A DNA stretch of 64,000 nt from Magicicada septendecula. Lineage: Eukaryota > Arthropoda > Insecta > Hemiptera > Cicadidae. Below the pieces are notes generated by a model. The model had not been told where the DNA came from, made no database searches, and saw only the letters and a list, made by a program, of their open reading frames with translations. How positions within the stretch are numbered: position 1 is the stretch's first letter; each line of letters begins with the position of its first letter. A program made the position numbers and the translations under genes. The stretch covers positions 432,989,080-433,053,079 of the forward strand of contig CM068373.1 in the NCBI GenBank assembly GCA_034769895.1, in the 5' to 3' direction. Below, piece by piece: positions 34,404 through 44,387 of the stretch.

Positions 34404-34440
34404 CAGTTGTATAAGAAGGGTTTACCTGGCTGTTTGGCAA
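34404..34440 (+). repeat. Fragment of the GGCTGTTTGGC element
   Basis: CAGTTGTATAAGAAGGGTTT followed by GGCTGTTTGGC matches 38519-38565 in the same orientation. It is a truncated copy of the hairpin element described at 38495-38739 and abuts the left arm of the large inverted repeat. Confidence 0.55.
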
Positions 34441-34469
34441 ATTCAACTTTTACCGAGCTAATTAAACTT

Positions 34470-35781
34470 CTACTCAAGTTTAATTAAATTGCTATAAAAT
34501 TATGAAATGACTGGAAAATGCATTACAAATGGACTAGTTTTTAGGTGAGCAGACATTATTCAGTCTCTAACGTTTTGATAACAGTGGGGGGAGGACCAAC
34601 TGTCTGAGACAGCATACAAAACACGTTTCTGTATCGCATCAAACCAATGGTTTCAAGACTAATTAAATAAAGCAGGATTGTCTTTCAGATATCAAATAGG
34701 ACTTTTAGAATCCTGAGTCACAGGAAATAATTGATTATTGCTAGAAAAGGAGAAGTAGATAAACTATTTTTCATAATTAATTCATTTCAATTTCTGAAGA
34801 ATTAAATAAATTATAAATTTTGAAATATTACACTTTCATATAAGTACCTATATCATTGTAAAGGTTAAAAATATAATTGAAAAGATTGTAAATTTATTAG
34901 TTTTTGAGGCGACAAAAATGATGTTATATAGGTTGGTATTAAATCATTTAATGTAGTAAGATAGTGTGGAACAATAATATAAAAACTGCATTATTGTTAG
35001 CGCGGCTTCAGACATTGGTTATCATTACGAAGAGACCAAAAATACGAGACACGTATAATGTTGAGACAGACTACTGCTAATAAAAATTCTGAGAGTATTA
35101 TAAACCTTTAATATTACAAAGTCAGTTGCAAATACGTCATTCTCATAAAAATTATGCCCGTGGACAGTATACTAATTTACGGGTTCATAACGTCTTTATT
35201 GAAAACAATAATAATGTTACGTCAGTCTACTTGATCGTCGTAGGTACAGTGGAAACAAAATAAGTACAAGACACCAATTAAGTCACTAATCACCAGCTTT
35301 AATTTTCACAGTTAACAGTTCGTAATTAACAACACAGTCTCTTATAACAAATCAAATAAAAATTGTTCACAAGCAAATAAATATATTAGTTAAATATTAA
35401 AACATAATTGTATTACAATACCGTCCGATTATAAAACACAACTCATAACTAATAACCACTTGAACGCGCACAGTAATATCGCCCGATAATAACTCAAACC
35501 GCACTTATACTGAAACTTAAGGCCGCTGCCGCCATGTATTTCTACCTCCGCTCACAGAGCAGAACGTTCCAAATTGCGTCTTAGCGCCAGTGTGAACTAC
35601 GTAATTAATTGTGGCCTTGACACAGTCCGCGCGGCTGGCGGCTTCGAGAAAACTCTCGCGAATGCGTCTACAGTCACGTATGCCACACACGTTAGAGCGA
35701 GATTCTTCTGGCACATTCGACAAACACGTAGACTGTTCTGTAATGTCGTAGCAATAATAGTACGGGAGACGCAAGTGTGTG
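34470..35781. repeat. Large inverted duplication, left arm
   Basis: The segment is the reverse complement of 38744-39909 with scattered substitutions and small indels, by eye around 95% identical. The pairing includes 745 bp of unique-looking flank (34470-35214), a complete solo LTR (35215-35753) and about 28 bp beyond it. The right arm lacks roughly 150 bp of the LTR. Because flank, LTR and target duplication are all shared, the LTR inserted first and the locus was then duplicated in inverse. Confidence 0.9.
35215..35753 (-). mobile_element. Solo LTR with ATAA target duplication
   Basis: In plus-strand order it starts TGTTACGTCAGTCTAC and ends GTCGTAGCA. ATAA stands on both sides (35211-35214 and 35754-35757). 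In LTR orientation it reads TGCTACGACATTACAG to TGACGTAACA. It shares the ACAAGACACCAATTAAGTCA block with the copies at 13 and 47 kb. No internal retroelement sequence remains, which fits LTR-LTR recombination. Confidence 0.85.
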
Positions 35782-36055
35782 CGTGCGTATATTTGTTTGT
35801 ATGTGTTTGTGTGTGCACGCGCGCGTGTTTCTCTGGGTCATAAGAAATACGGCCAGTCGCAATTTCCTTATCGGCTGTGTACAGTTCTGTGCAAAATAGC
35901 GGAAACAAAGCGTTGCAACGCTGTGTCGCATGAAAATGAAAATGCTTAATGTGTTGTTTGTCGCGAAAACAAAATTATGTATTAGAGGAAACACAACATA
36001 ACAACAGATAATATCTTATAAAGTCATAAAATAGCACAAGTAACATTATGTAATT
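35782..36055. other. Inverted-repeat spacer, left portion
   Basis: A GT/GC-rich low-complexity patch lies at about 35782-35830. It is followed by AT-rich DNA up to the LINE insertion, and no gene is seen. Confidence 0.4.
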
Positions 36056-38151
36056 CTTCTTCTTCTTCTTCTACACTTCATGGTATAGGCAGAAATGCCT
36101 GTTCCGTCTCCACAATGTCATAGTTGGTCCCATCTTGAAAAAGGTCTTCCAACGTTACGCTTGCCCGTTGGTTTATAAGATCTTATTTGTTGCGGTATTC
36201 TACATTTGACCATGCGGTCGATGTGTTCCGCCATTTCCGTTTGTAATCATCTATTCGATGATTCAAATTGTAGATGTTTAGCGCATTCCGGAAGTCGTCA
36301 TTACGTATTCTATCTAATCGTGTACAGCCCTTGACTCTTCTCAGAAAGCGCATTTCAGCTGCCTGAATCTTTGATCTATCTAGCTTTGAAGGAACCCAGG
36401 TCTTACTGCCGTACGTCAGAATTGGGACAACCATGGTTTTATATAACTTTAATCTTCTCTCCTTACTCGTTTTATTTCCCAACGTTCTATTTATCGTGCC
36501 CCCTATGTATTCAAATCTCTGAAGTTTTCTTTCTATACCATGTCCTTTTAGATAGCTGACATCCGATCCTAAATAGCAAAAATGTGATACTTGTTCTACA
36601 GGACGTCCATAGACCATTATTTTTTAGCGTACTGGATTCTTCCATTTAACTGCCATAATTTTAATTTTCTGTGCCGATATTTCTAGGGAATATTCGTTAC
36701 TTATGGTTTCTAATGTGTACACCGATCTTTGCAGGCCATCGTCAGTCGTTTGAATTATTGCTAAATCATCTGCAAAAAGTAACGAATTTAAAGTGGTGGT
36801 GCTGTTTATTTTAATACCTCCACGGACTTCTTCCTTCCATATCCTGATTATGTGATCTATGTATATATTAAACAAAGTTGGAGATATGCTACAACCCTGT
36901 CGCACACCCTGCGTTGTTACTAGGTCTGTGCTTATACTTCGTCCCGTATTTATCACTATTTCAGCTCGTTTCTATAGTCCTTTCAATGCCTGGATCAAGT
37001 GTCGAGGGTACCCTCTTATATTCATAATTTCCCACAGCTTTTGTCTATTTACTTTGTCAAACACTTTTTTAAAATCTATAAATGCTATGTACGTTTCAAG
37101 ATTGAACTCTCTTGTTTTTTCAATCAGTTGTTGTATTATAAAAACATTGTCAATGCAAGAGCGTCCCTTTCTAAAACCTGACTGTTCTTCACATAGCAAT
37201 GCGTCAGTAATAATTTTCAATCTATTGTTGATTATCCGGGAATAGACCTTATAAGCTGAGTTAAGTAGATTGATTCCCCTATAGTTATCACACCTATGTA
37301 TGTCACCCTTCTTAAAAAGGGATATTACCTCCGCTTTGTTCCATGGTGATGGCACATCATTTGCTCTCCAACATTCATTAATCAATTGAAGAAATCGCAG
37401 TTCAAAAAGAGGCCCTCCGTATTTTAGCAATTCCATATTTATCTTATCCAGTCCACTTGCTTTCCTATTTTTAGAGACTCTTAGTGCCTGTTGCAGCTCA
37501 TCTAAAGTAATCATATCCACGCAAGCACTTATGTCGCTTCCCTCGTCCCTGTTTGCTTCTGCTTGACACCATAGTTCTTGGTAGTGACTTTTCCATTCTT
37601 CATCTTCGGTCACGTTTAGTCTAACTGTGTCTCTTTCCTGAGAGTTTAGATGTTTAATGATTTTATAGGCTACTTCCTGCCGTCCATGCAGGTCATGTTC
37701 TATGTTGCTTACAAATATATCCCAGTATTGTTGATGGGCTCTCCTGGCTATAGCTTTTGCGGTATTTCTTTTTGACTTTCCTCCAATGAGTATCCAAATG
37801 AGTAAAAATGAGTTTCCTCATTTTGTACACTTGGCGTTTTTAAGTATTTATGATACGCTATCTTTTTATCTATTATAGCCTGTTCAAGTTCTTCCGTCCA
37901 AATTTTTTTTTTCCTTTTCCTTTTCTTTTCCTAAATTTCTTCCTCCGACCTATTACCTCATGTGCACTCTTCTCTATACACGCTCGTATATTTTCCCATT
38001 CCCTATTAATATAATTTTCTGTATTGATTTTTGCTAAATATGCTCCCAATCTTTGTTGGTACAGATATTTACAGACATTACGACAGACACTATGGTGCAG
38101 ACACTAATTGGTACACTATATGGTACAGGCTCTGTACACTAATTGGTACAG
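36056..38151 (-). mobile_element. LINE with almost complete RT, 13-bp target duplication
   Basis: The minus strand holds the longest LINE copy in the window. From 5' to 3' it encodes the linker upstream of RT (QRLGAYLAKINTENYINREW) and the RT fingers (NRKASGLDKINMELLKYGG). The palm follows (SGFRKGRSCIDNVFIIQQLI, then TYIAFIDFKKVFDKV), then RQGCSISPTLFNIYID and the FADDLAII catalytic box. The thumb motifs YLGSD, LTYGSKTW and AEMRFLRRVKGCTR come last. One frame runs from about 37800 to 36183 with only two internal stops (about 36970 and 36621). The endonuclease is missing. ACATTATGTAATT at 36043-36055 and 38152-38164 is the target duplication. The 3' tail is GAA-rich. Confidence 0.92.
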
Positions 38152-38164
38152 ACATTATGTAATT

Positions 38165-38494
38165 AAACAATTAAAATATTTTCTAAAACAAGTAGTATTC
38201 TAGTTGAAATAATAAATCTTTTTTAAGGTAATTAAAGGTAAGGTAAGGTAAGGGAAGATAAGGTAAAGCTAATCAACCGTACTGTTGAAAACAGTGTACG
38301 TCGAGATTGAAGTTAATGTTAATTAACTTTAACTTTTTGTGTAGTCGAGATTAATTAAAGTTTTAAAAGGTTATGACAGTTCCTATACTGACCTATGAGA
38401 GTGAATTATGAACGACAACCAAGAAATACTGAATTCTAAGAGAGCAATAAATCGCTCTAATAAAATATTAATGTTGACTGTTCTTACATACAAT
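38165..38494. other. Inverted-repeat spacer, right portion
   Basis: A short GGTAA repeat lies at 38235-38270, followed by AT-rich DNA. No gene is seen. Confidence 0.4.
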
Positions 38495-38739
38495 TGTCCT
38501 AAGGCTTTCACGGCCGGTGTCAGTTGTATAAGAAGAGTTTTTTTTTGGCTGTTTGGCCGTGGTCTACGGTTTAATGACAAACCAAACGTTTCGACAGCAC
38601 CACTGGCTGCCATTATCAGTAGAATTCAACGAATTCAAGACCTCTGAACGCAGGTTGTTATCGTCTGGGCCACAGTATCCAGCATGTGATATCCTTTACC
38701 ACAGTACTGTGGGCCTGACGATAACAACCTGCGTTTAGG
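38495..38739 (-). repeat. Hairpin element with hammerhead-like core
   Basis: The element carries GGCTGTTTGGCCGTGGT and an internal palindrome (38641-38677 with 38705-38739, about 33 of 36 pairs). It shares these words and ACCACAGTACTGTGG with 60405-60576. On the minus strand CTGATAA, a GGCAG/CTGTC stem and GAAACG follow in order (38619 down to 38587). This resembles the conserved centre of a hammerhead ribozyme, with one deviation at the second G. Relatedness to Penelope-type terminal repeats is an inference. Confidence 0.55.
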
Positions 38740-38743
38740 TGGT

Positions 38744-39909
38744 CACACACTTGCGTCTCCCGTAATATTGTTGCTACGACATTACAGAATAGTCTACGTG
38801 TTTGTCAAATGTGCCAGAAGAATCTCGCTCTAACGTGTGTGGCATTCAGACACGGCGGCAGCGGCCTTAAGTTTCAGTATAACTGCGGTTCGAGTTATTA
38901 TCGGGCGATATTACTGTCCGAGTTCTAGTGGTTATTAGTTAAGTGTTGTGTTTTATAATCGGACGGTATTGTATTACAATTGTGTTTTAATATTAGTTGA
39001 CATGTATTTGCTTGTGAACAATTTTTATTTGATTTGTTATAAGAGACTGTGCTGTTAATTACGAACTGTTAGCTGTGAAAATTAAAGCTGGTGATTAGTG
39101 ACTTAATTGGTGTCTTGTACTTATTTTGTTTCCACTTCCTACAACGATCAAGTAGACTCACGTAACATTATTATTGTTTTCAATAAAGACGTTATGAACC
39201 CGTAAATTAGTATACTGTCCACGGGCATAATTTTTATGAGAATGACGTTTTTGCAACTGACTTTGTAATATTAAAGGTTTATAATACTCTCAGAATTTTT
39301 ATTAGCAGTAGTCTGTCTCAACATTATACTTGTCTCGTATTTTTGGTCTCTTCGTAAATGATAACCAATGTCTGAAGCCGCGCTAACAATAATGCAGTTT
39401 GTATATTATTGTTCCACACTATCTTACTACATTAAATGATTTAATACCAACCTATATAACATCATTTTTGTCGTCTCAAAAACTAATAAATTTACAATCT
39501 TTTAAATTATATTTTTAACCTTTGCAATGATATAGGTACTTATATGAAAGTGTAATATTTCAAAATTTGTAAATTATTTAATTCTTCAGAAATTGAAATG
39601 AATTAATTATGAAAAATAGTTTATCTACTTCTCCTTTTCTAGCAATAATCAATTATTTCACGTAACTCAGGATTCTAAAAGTCCTATTTGATATCTGAAA
39701 GACAATCCTGCTTTACTTAATTAGTCTTGAAACCATTTGATGCGATACAGAAACGTGTTTTGTATGCTGTCTCAGACAGTTGGTCCTCCCCCTACTGTTA
39801 CCAAAACGTTAGAGACTGAATAATGTCTGCTCACCTACAAACTAGTCCATTTGTAATGCATTTTACAGTCATTTCATTATTTAATAGCAACATAATTAAA
39901 CTTAAGTAC
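38744..39909. repeat. Large inverted duplication, right arm
   Basis: This is the reverse-complement partner of 34470-35781 and includes the solo LTR at 38772-39167. The inner breakpoint is at CACACACTTGCGTCTCCC, the outer one near CTTAAGTAC. It lacks about 150 bp present in the left arm, between the GGCGGCAGCGGCC block and the CACACGTTAGAGCG side. Confidence 0.9.
38772..39167 (+). mobile_element. Solo LTR in right arm, shortened
   Basis: It runs from TGCTACGACATTACAG to GACTCACGTAACA. TTAT follows the end and TTGT precedes the start, which is the expected TTAT duplication with one change. It is the inverted-duplicate partner of 35215-35753 and has a deletion of about 150 bp in its promoter half. 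Confidence 0.8.
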
Positions 39910-40004
39910 TGTTCACATGAGTCACTGCATCTTCAACCATTTTACCTCTATTTTCTACAGTTGAACAGTTGAGAGTGGAGGCAGCTGAACAACGCGGGAA
40001 GATT

Positions 40005-40163
40005 CAAGGTCAATTGTACGCATGTTTACGTGTGAGCTCAAGCTCAAGGTCAATTGTACGCATGTTTACGTGTGAGCTCAAGCTCAAGGTCAATTGTACG
40101 CATGTTTACGTGTGAGCTCAAGCTCAAGGTCAATTGTACGCATGTTTACGTGTGAGCTCAAGC
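40005..40163. repeat. 40-bp minisatellite, four identical copies
   Basis: The unit begins CAAGGTCAATTGTACGCATG and repeats with a 40-bp period at 40005, 40045, 40085 and 40125. There is no mismatch over about 159 bp. Perfect identity implies very recent expansion or ongoing homogenisation. The unit contains GAGCTCAAGCTC, a near-palindrome that may promote slippage. Confidence 0.95.
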
Positions 40164-41310
40164 AATCATTTTTCCAATCTCTCATTCACCGATTCTCACA
40201 TGCAATAAAATCACATGTTCAAAATAAAATTCCTTATATTTTCCTTTCCCGTTGTGCTACCGAAATTCTCAAAATACTTTACCTGTACTTCAAACCTCAT
40301 CTGACACAACCTTTACATTGTCATCCAGTTTAAAGTAGATCATCATAAAACTCCGTAATAATAAACGTCACTTCTTTATCCAGCACTAGAGATTTCATCT
40401 GTTCCATCAGTCGTATTAGTCCGTTTTTGACTTTAATAAAGTAAAATTCATTTGGAACCATCAGACCAAAACTATAATCTATTAAAGTCAACTAGTTATT
40501 AGTTAAGCACAACCGGCTTCAGACTCAACATTCCATTCACTGTCACAGTATATGATAAGCTGAAATGTTTATCAAAGTTGCTCCAGCAAAACATCACAGT
40601 TTTCTTTAAGCTGTGCTTAAGTGTTATTCGTTGCAAATGTCATACAGATACAGTAAAATTACATAGTAAACTAGAAGATGCTAAGCAAAGATAAAGATTG
40701 CAAGTACTCAGGGACTTGTACTACATTAATTATTACTTTAAATATTGGCAATTAAGTAGTATTATAATGCAAAATAAAATGATAAATATTATAAATACGT
40801 AGCATGAAAATATATAATTATTAATTAATAACAAATATAAGCGTATATGTAATAATAAATATAATACATAATAATATATGTAACCGCAAATAATATATAA
40901 CAATAAAGGTAACAACAAATAGTATATATAATAAATAAAACAGTAATAAGAATCTTGACTACATATTAATCTATTAACTTAAACGGTTTAGAAATTACAT
41001 AAATTTTCAAGTTATTATAAATTTAATAGTCCGGTAACTATATTTTTGTTGGCAATTGTATCTCCTTTATGAGAAGAAGTATTGTCGACTTTACTTTCAC
41101 TTACTGCGTAAAATAAAAAAAAAACTGACAAAGTCAATTTGTGATCGTAAAACTTTGTTAAAAACTATATATTTTTTATTCAGATTTCCTTTTCAGTAAA
41201 CGTAAATAAAAGTGTATTAGTAGTTATGTAAATAAGTAGTTTGATGTAATACATTGTTCCTTAGAAATAACAGAAATAAACGTTTTTGTAACTACGATAA
41301 AAGTTACAAT
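40164..41310. other. AT-rich stretch, no gene seen
   Basis: Strongly AT-rich DNA with TA-rich low complexity at 40770-40940. No motif is recognised. Confidence 0.4.
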
Positions 41311-41640
41311 CTCTTCTTCTTCTTCTTCTTCTTCTTCTTCTTCTTCTTCTTCTTCTTCTTCTTCTTCTTCTTCTTCTTCTTCTAGGGATTCAGCATTCCT
41401 TTTCCCGGAAGGCTCGTACATGTTTTCTCATTTAGATTATATATAATTATTTCTTTTCGTATATCTTTATTTCGTATATGATCCGTTCTTGTGGGTCATT
41501 TAACACTTTTTAAAAATCTCAACTCTTCTGATTGTATGTTGCTTTTATCTCTTTGTTTTGTAATCCAGGATTCATTGCCATAGAGTACTGGAACAGCCGT
41601 GGTTTTGTAGAATTTTAGTTCTGTCTGTAAATTATAATTA
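41311..41640 (-). mobile_element. LINE 3' end with expanded GAA tail
   Basis: Read on the minus strand: LTELKFYKTTAVPVL, then ESWITKQRDKSNIQSEELRF, LKSVK and TRTDHIRNKDIRKE, ending PGKG before a pure GAA tract (plus-strand TTC 41313-41383, about 24 units). These are LINE thumb and post-thumb motifs. A deletion removed the segment between KDIRKE and the tail. The polyglutamate frame here is only the microsatellite. Confidence 0.8.
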
Positions 41641-42409
41641 CAGTTTTGTAGAATTACAATTTCTGTGTTATGTAAATATTTTTAAAGCAATTCGTGAGTG
41701 GGTGTGTGTTGTAGGCAATGTGCAATGCATGGATGTCTTTGATGTAGGTGCACAATCCAAAGTGAGACTGAGTTCTGACAGCAGTGTGTTACAAACCGGC
41801 ATCGCTACTTAGTTAATTAAGCAAGTTTCATCAAGCTAATTACTTGCTTTCGTCGACTCCGCTAACAGAACACCGTGCCATGGTCAGTGATATTTATGTG
41901 TCAGTACTACATTCAGGCCGTTTCCAAGACTGGTTTCTGTTGTAATACATATACTGACGATTCTTCAAATATCTACTAATACAGTCAATAAAATTTATTA
42001 CTGTTGAGTTTCATCAGTCTACATGAAATGTCAATTAATATAATGTTGCATTAATTTTGTTAACTTAAATGCAGCAAATAATAGGCGTATTGTATAGAAG
42101 TAATAGTCTATAGAGGTGGATTGAAATTTATTTTGTTTTGTTTTCCTCCCTTTACGTTCTTAAACAGAGCAATTAATTATTGCATCTCGTACAACATATT
42201 TATATTACAATCTTACTTCTAAAATTACATGTCAAACGTAACATTTTGTGGAAACGTAAAATTAATAAAGTAAATTGATGAGTAAAGAAGATAAATCACA
42301 GAGAACCATTCACCAACTAAGCCAAAAAAAATTTCAATATAATTTAAATATATTTATTAATAAGTCAGACGTAGTGACTTTCAAAGGCAAAAATCCTATA
42401 AAATCATAA
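41641..42409. other. No gene seen
   Basis: AT-rich DNA between two LINE fragments of opposite orientation. No motif is recognised. Confidence 0.35.
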
Positions 42410-43052
42410 ATCACGATGAATGACAAAGTGCATGGGGCAAATATCCCACTTTCAATACCTAGAATGTGATATTACATATCAATTTGACGAGGACATCAAG
42501 AGAAAGATAAACAGATCTCAGGCAATGTGTAACACTATTAAAAGAGCTTTAGCAACAAAAACAAGAAATGAAATTCTAATAAAGTTCTATAACGTTATGA
42601 CAGTCCCTACTCTTTTATACGGTTTCAAAACATGGGTATTAACTATAAAAATACAAGTCACATACAAGCTGAAGAGATGAATTTCTTGACATAGGCTACG
42701 TAAAGCGATGTACAGGAAACGATAGAATTAGAAATGATGTGATAAGACATGAATTGGGTATATTCTCTGTAAATGCAAGAATCAAGGAACGTACCCTAAG
42801 ATGGATTGAACATATAGGTTGAATAGAAGCGAAAAGGCTATCTCAAAAATTTTATAATATGCGCCTAAAGGGAAAAAGGATGTGGGAAGACCACGCAAAA
42901 GATGGGTTGAAAATAGAGACCGGAACAGGTGATGACGTGTAATCTTACAATATAGAAGAAGAAGAAGAAGAAGAAGAAGAAGAAGAAGAAGAAGAAGAAG
43001 AAGAAGAAGAAGAAGAAGAAGAAGAAGAAGAAGAAGAAGAAGAAGAAGAAGA
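42410..43052 (+). mobile_element. LINE RT thumb-to-tail with expanded GAA tail
   Basis: The frame 42420-42680 encodes QISHFQYLECDITYQFDEDI, RALATKTRNEILIKFYNVMT and VPTLLYGFKTWVLT. After frame changes there follow DRIRNDVIRHELGIFSVNAR, IKERTLRWIEHIG, FYNMRLKGKRMWED and a pure GAA tract at 42955-43052 (about 32 units). The last 250 bp match the LINE at 62460-62990 closely in coding content, so both belong to one family. Confidence 0.82.
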
Positions 43053-43373
43053 TTGGTTAGTAATTTTGTTTTTAGATTTTCTGAAAAGTATAGGGTGAAT
43101 GTGGTCTATACAGAGTAGGCTAAAAGTCGCTTGGCGTATGTAGTGGGCTGTAGGCCATAGTTAGTGACTGTGATTTGAAAAAACAACGGACTGTTTCTAC
43201 AGTTCCGTTTATTAAATAGATACTTTGTAAAACTTTTTCCGATATTTTGACAAAATTTCCTTTCGTCATCAGCCCATGTGTACGGTTGATAGAGAGGAAT
43301 TAATAGACTGACATATACAATGGCTGTTTATTTTACAGATGTGTTTATAGACGTTATACAAAAATTAAAATAA

Positions 43374-43375
<2 letters not shown>

Positions 43376-43463
<88 letters not shown>
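43376..43463. repeat. GT microsatellite, 88 bp
   Basis: An uninterrupted dinucleotide run of about 44 GT units. No adjacent element explains its origin. Confidence 0.95.
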
Positions 43464-43464
<1 letters not shown>

Positions 43465-43912
43465 TTAATATTGTTGTACTAAGAAGATATTGATAATTAC
43501 AAAATTTACCTTAAGAAATATTAAGATATAATGTAATAACATACAAACCTTAATGTACTGTATTTAATACGCACAAATTTGATTTCAAGAAGGTCAAATT
43601 TGTTTATACAAACGTAAAAACTAATATTTTAATGTACACTTTTACATATAATAGTAGGTTACTCTACTTTTACTTTTAATATTTTTTAACAAAAAACGGT
43701 GTTTCTCTTAGACCAGCTAACGCAGTAAAGGAATAACGGGTTGAGAATTATAACGTTTTTAGTAATTCAATATGTTTCGATGAGATGTTCACAGTGTGTG
43801 CTATCTCAAAGGGAATAGATAAACCAGCGCGTATGCGTCCAAAGAATACGACGGACAACTGTCAAGATAACGATGGCTACTTTGATCGGATAAACAGCAC
43901 ACTGTAGAATAT

Positions 43913-44383
43913 TGTTACGACAATTACGTAACCCTCTCGAAAAATCAAGAGTGTCATTCTACACGTTTCTCGGCTAGCCCAGCTTGCGGCGTCACGTCCA
44001 CTCACGTAGCGCTCCAGACTGTTTGAGTTCTTGTAACTACGCAAATTATACCGGCACGCTGCCCAAAAGGATGGAAAATAATTTTGAAAAACTTCTGCGA
44101 GCTGTATATAAGCAACAGCGGCCGGCTTAGAAGTTAGTTATATCTCGCAATATTGTAGAGTGCGGATCAAATGATTGTTGCGGATTAGTGGAAGGTAATT
44201 ATTGTATTAGTTAGTGCGGTATTGTAATAGTTGACATTTATTATTGTGTGTGGACAAAATTAACTTGGATTATTGTATGAAAATACCTTGTTGATTTCAA
44301 ATTGTTATTAGTGACTAACTAAACTGACTAATTAGTATTTTTTCCCTGTGTAAAATACGACAATCTGTGAGATCATTATAACA
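43913..44383 (+). mobile_element. Solo LTR with ATAT target duplication
   Basis: It starts TGTTACGACAATTACGTAAC and ends GATCATTATAACA. ATAT lies immediately on both sides (43909-43912 and 44384-44387). TATATAAGCAACAGCGGCC at about 44106 is a good TATA box, and GATATTGTAGAGTGCGGATC-type sequence follows in the presumed R/U5 part. The family also occurs at 13136, 29229, 35215, 38772, 46899 and 58230. No internal sequence is present. Confidence 0.9.
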
Positions 44384-44387
44384 ATAT

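Noticed and set aside
35574-35994. ORFs of 85-103 codons on both strands
   Set aside because: They lie in the GC-rich half of a solo LTR and its GT/GC-rich neighbour. They are mutually antisense and have no protein motif.
38235-38270. GGTAA tandem repeat as a functional site
   Set aside because: A short impure run of about six units, best explained as simple-sequence DNA.
34470-39909. Inverted repeat dismissed as an assembly artefact
   Set aside because: The arms differ by scattered substitutions and a roughly 150-bp deletion, and the spacer holds an insertion with its own target duplication. A simple assembly foldback would give identical arms.
40005-40163. CRISPR-like array
   Set aside because: The units are directly adjacent identical 40-mers without variable spacers, in a eukaryotic transposon-rich context.
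41224-41421. Polyglutamate ORF
   Set aside because: It is the GAA microsatellite tail of a LINE, not a protein.
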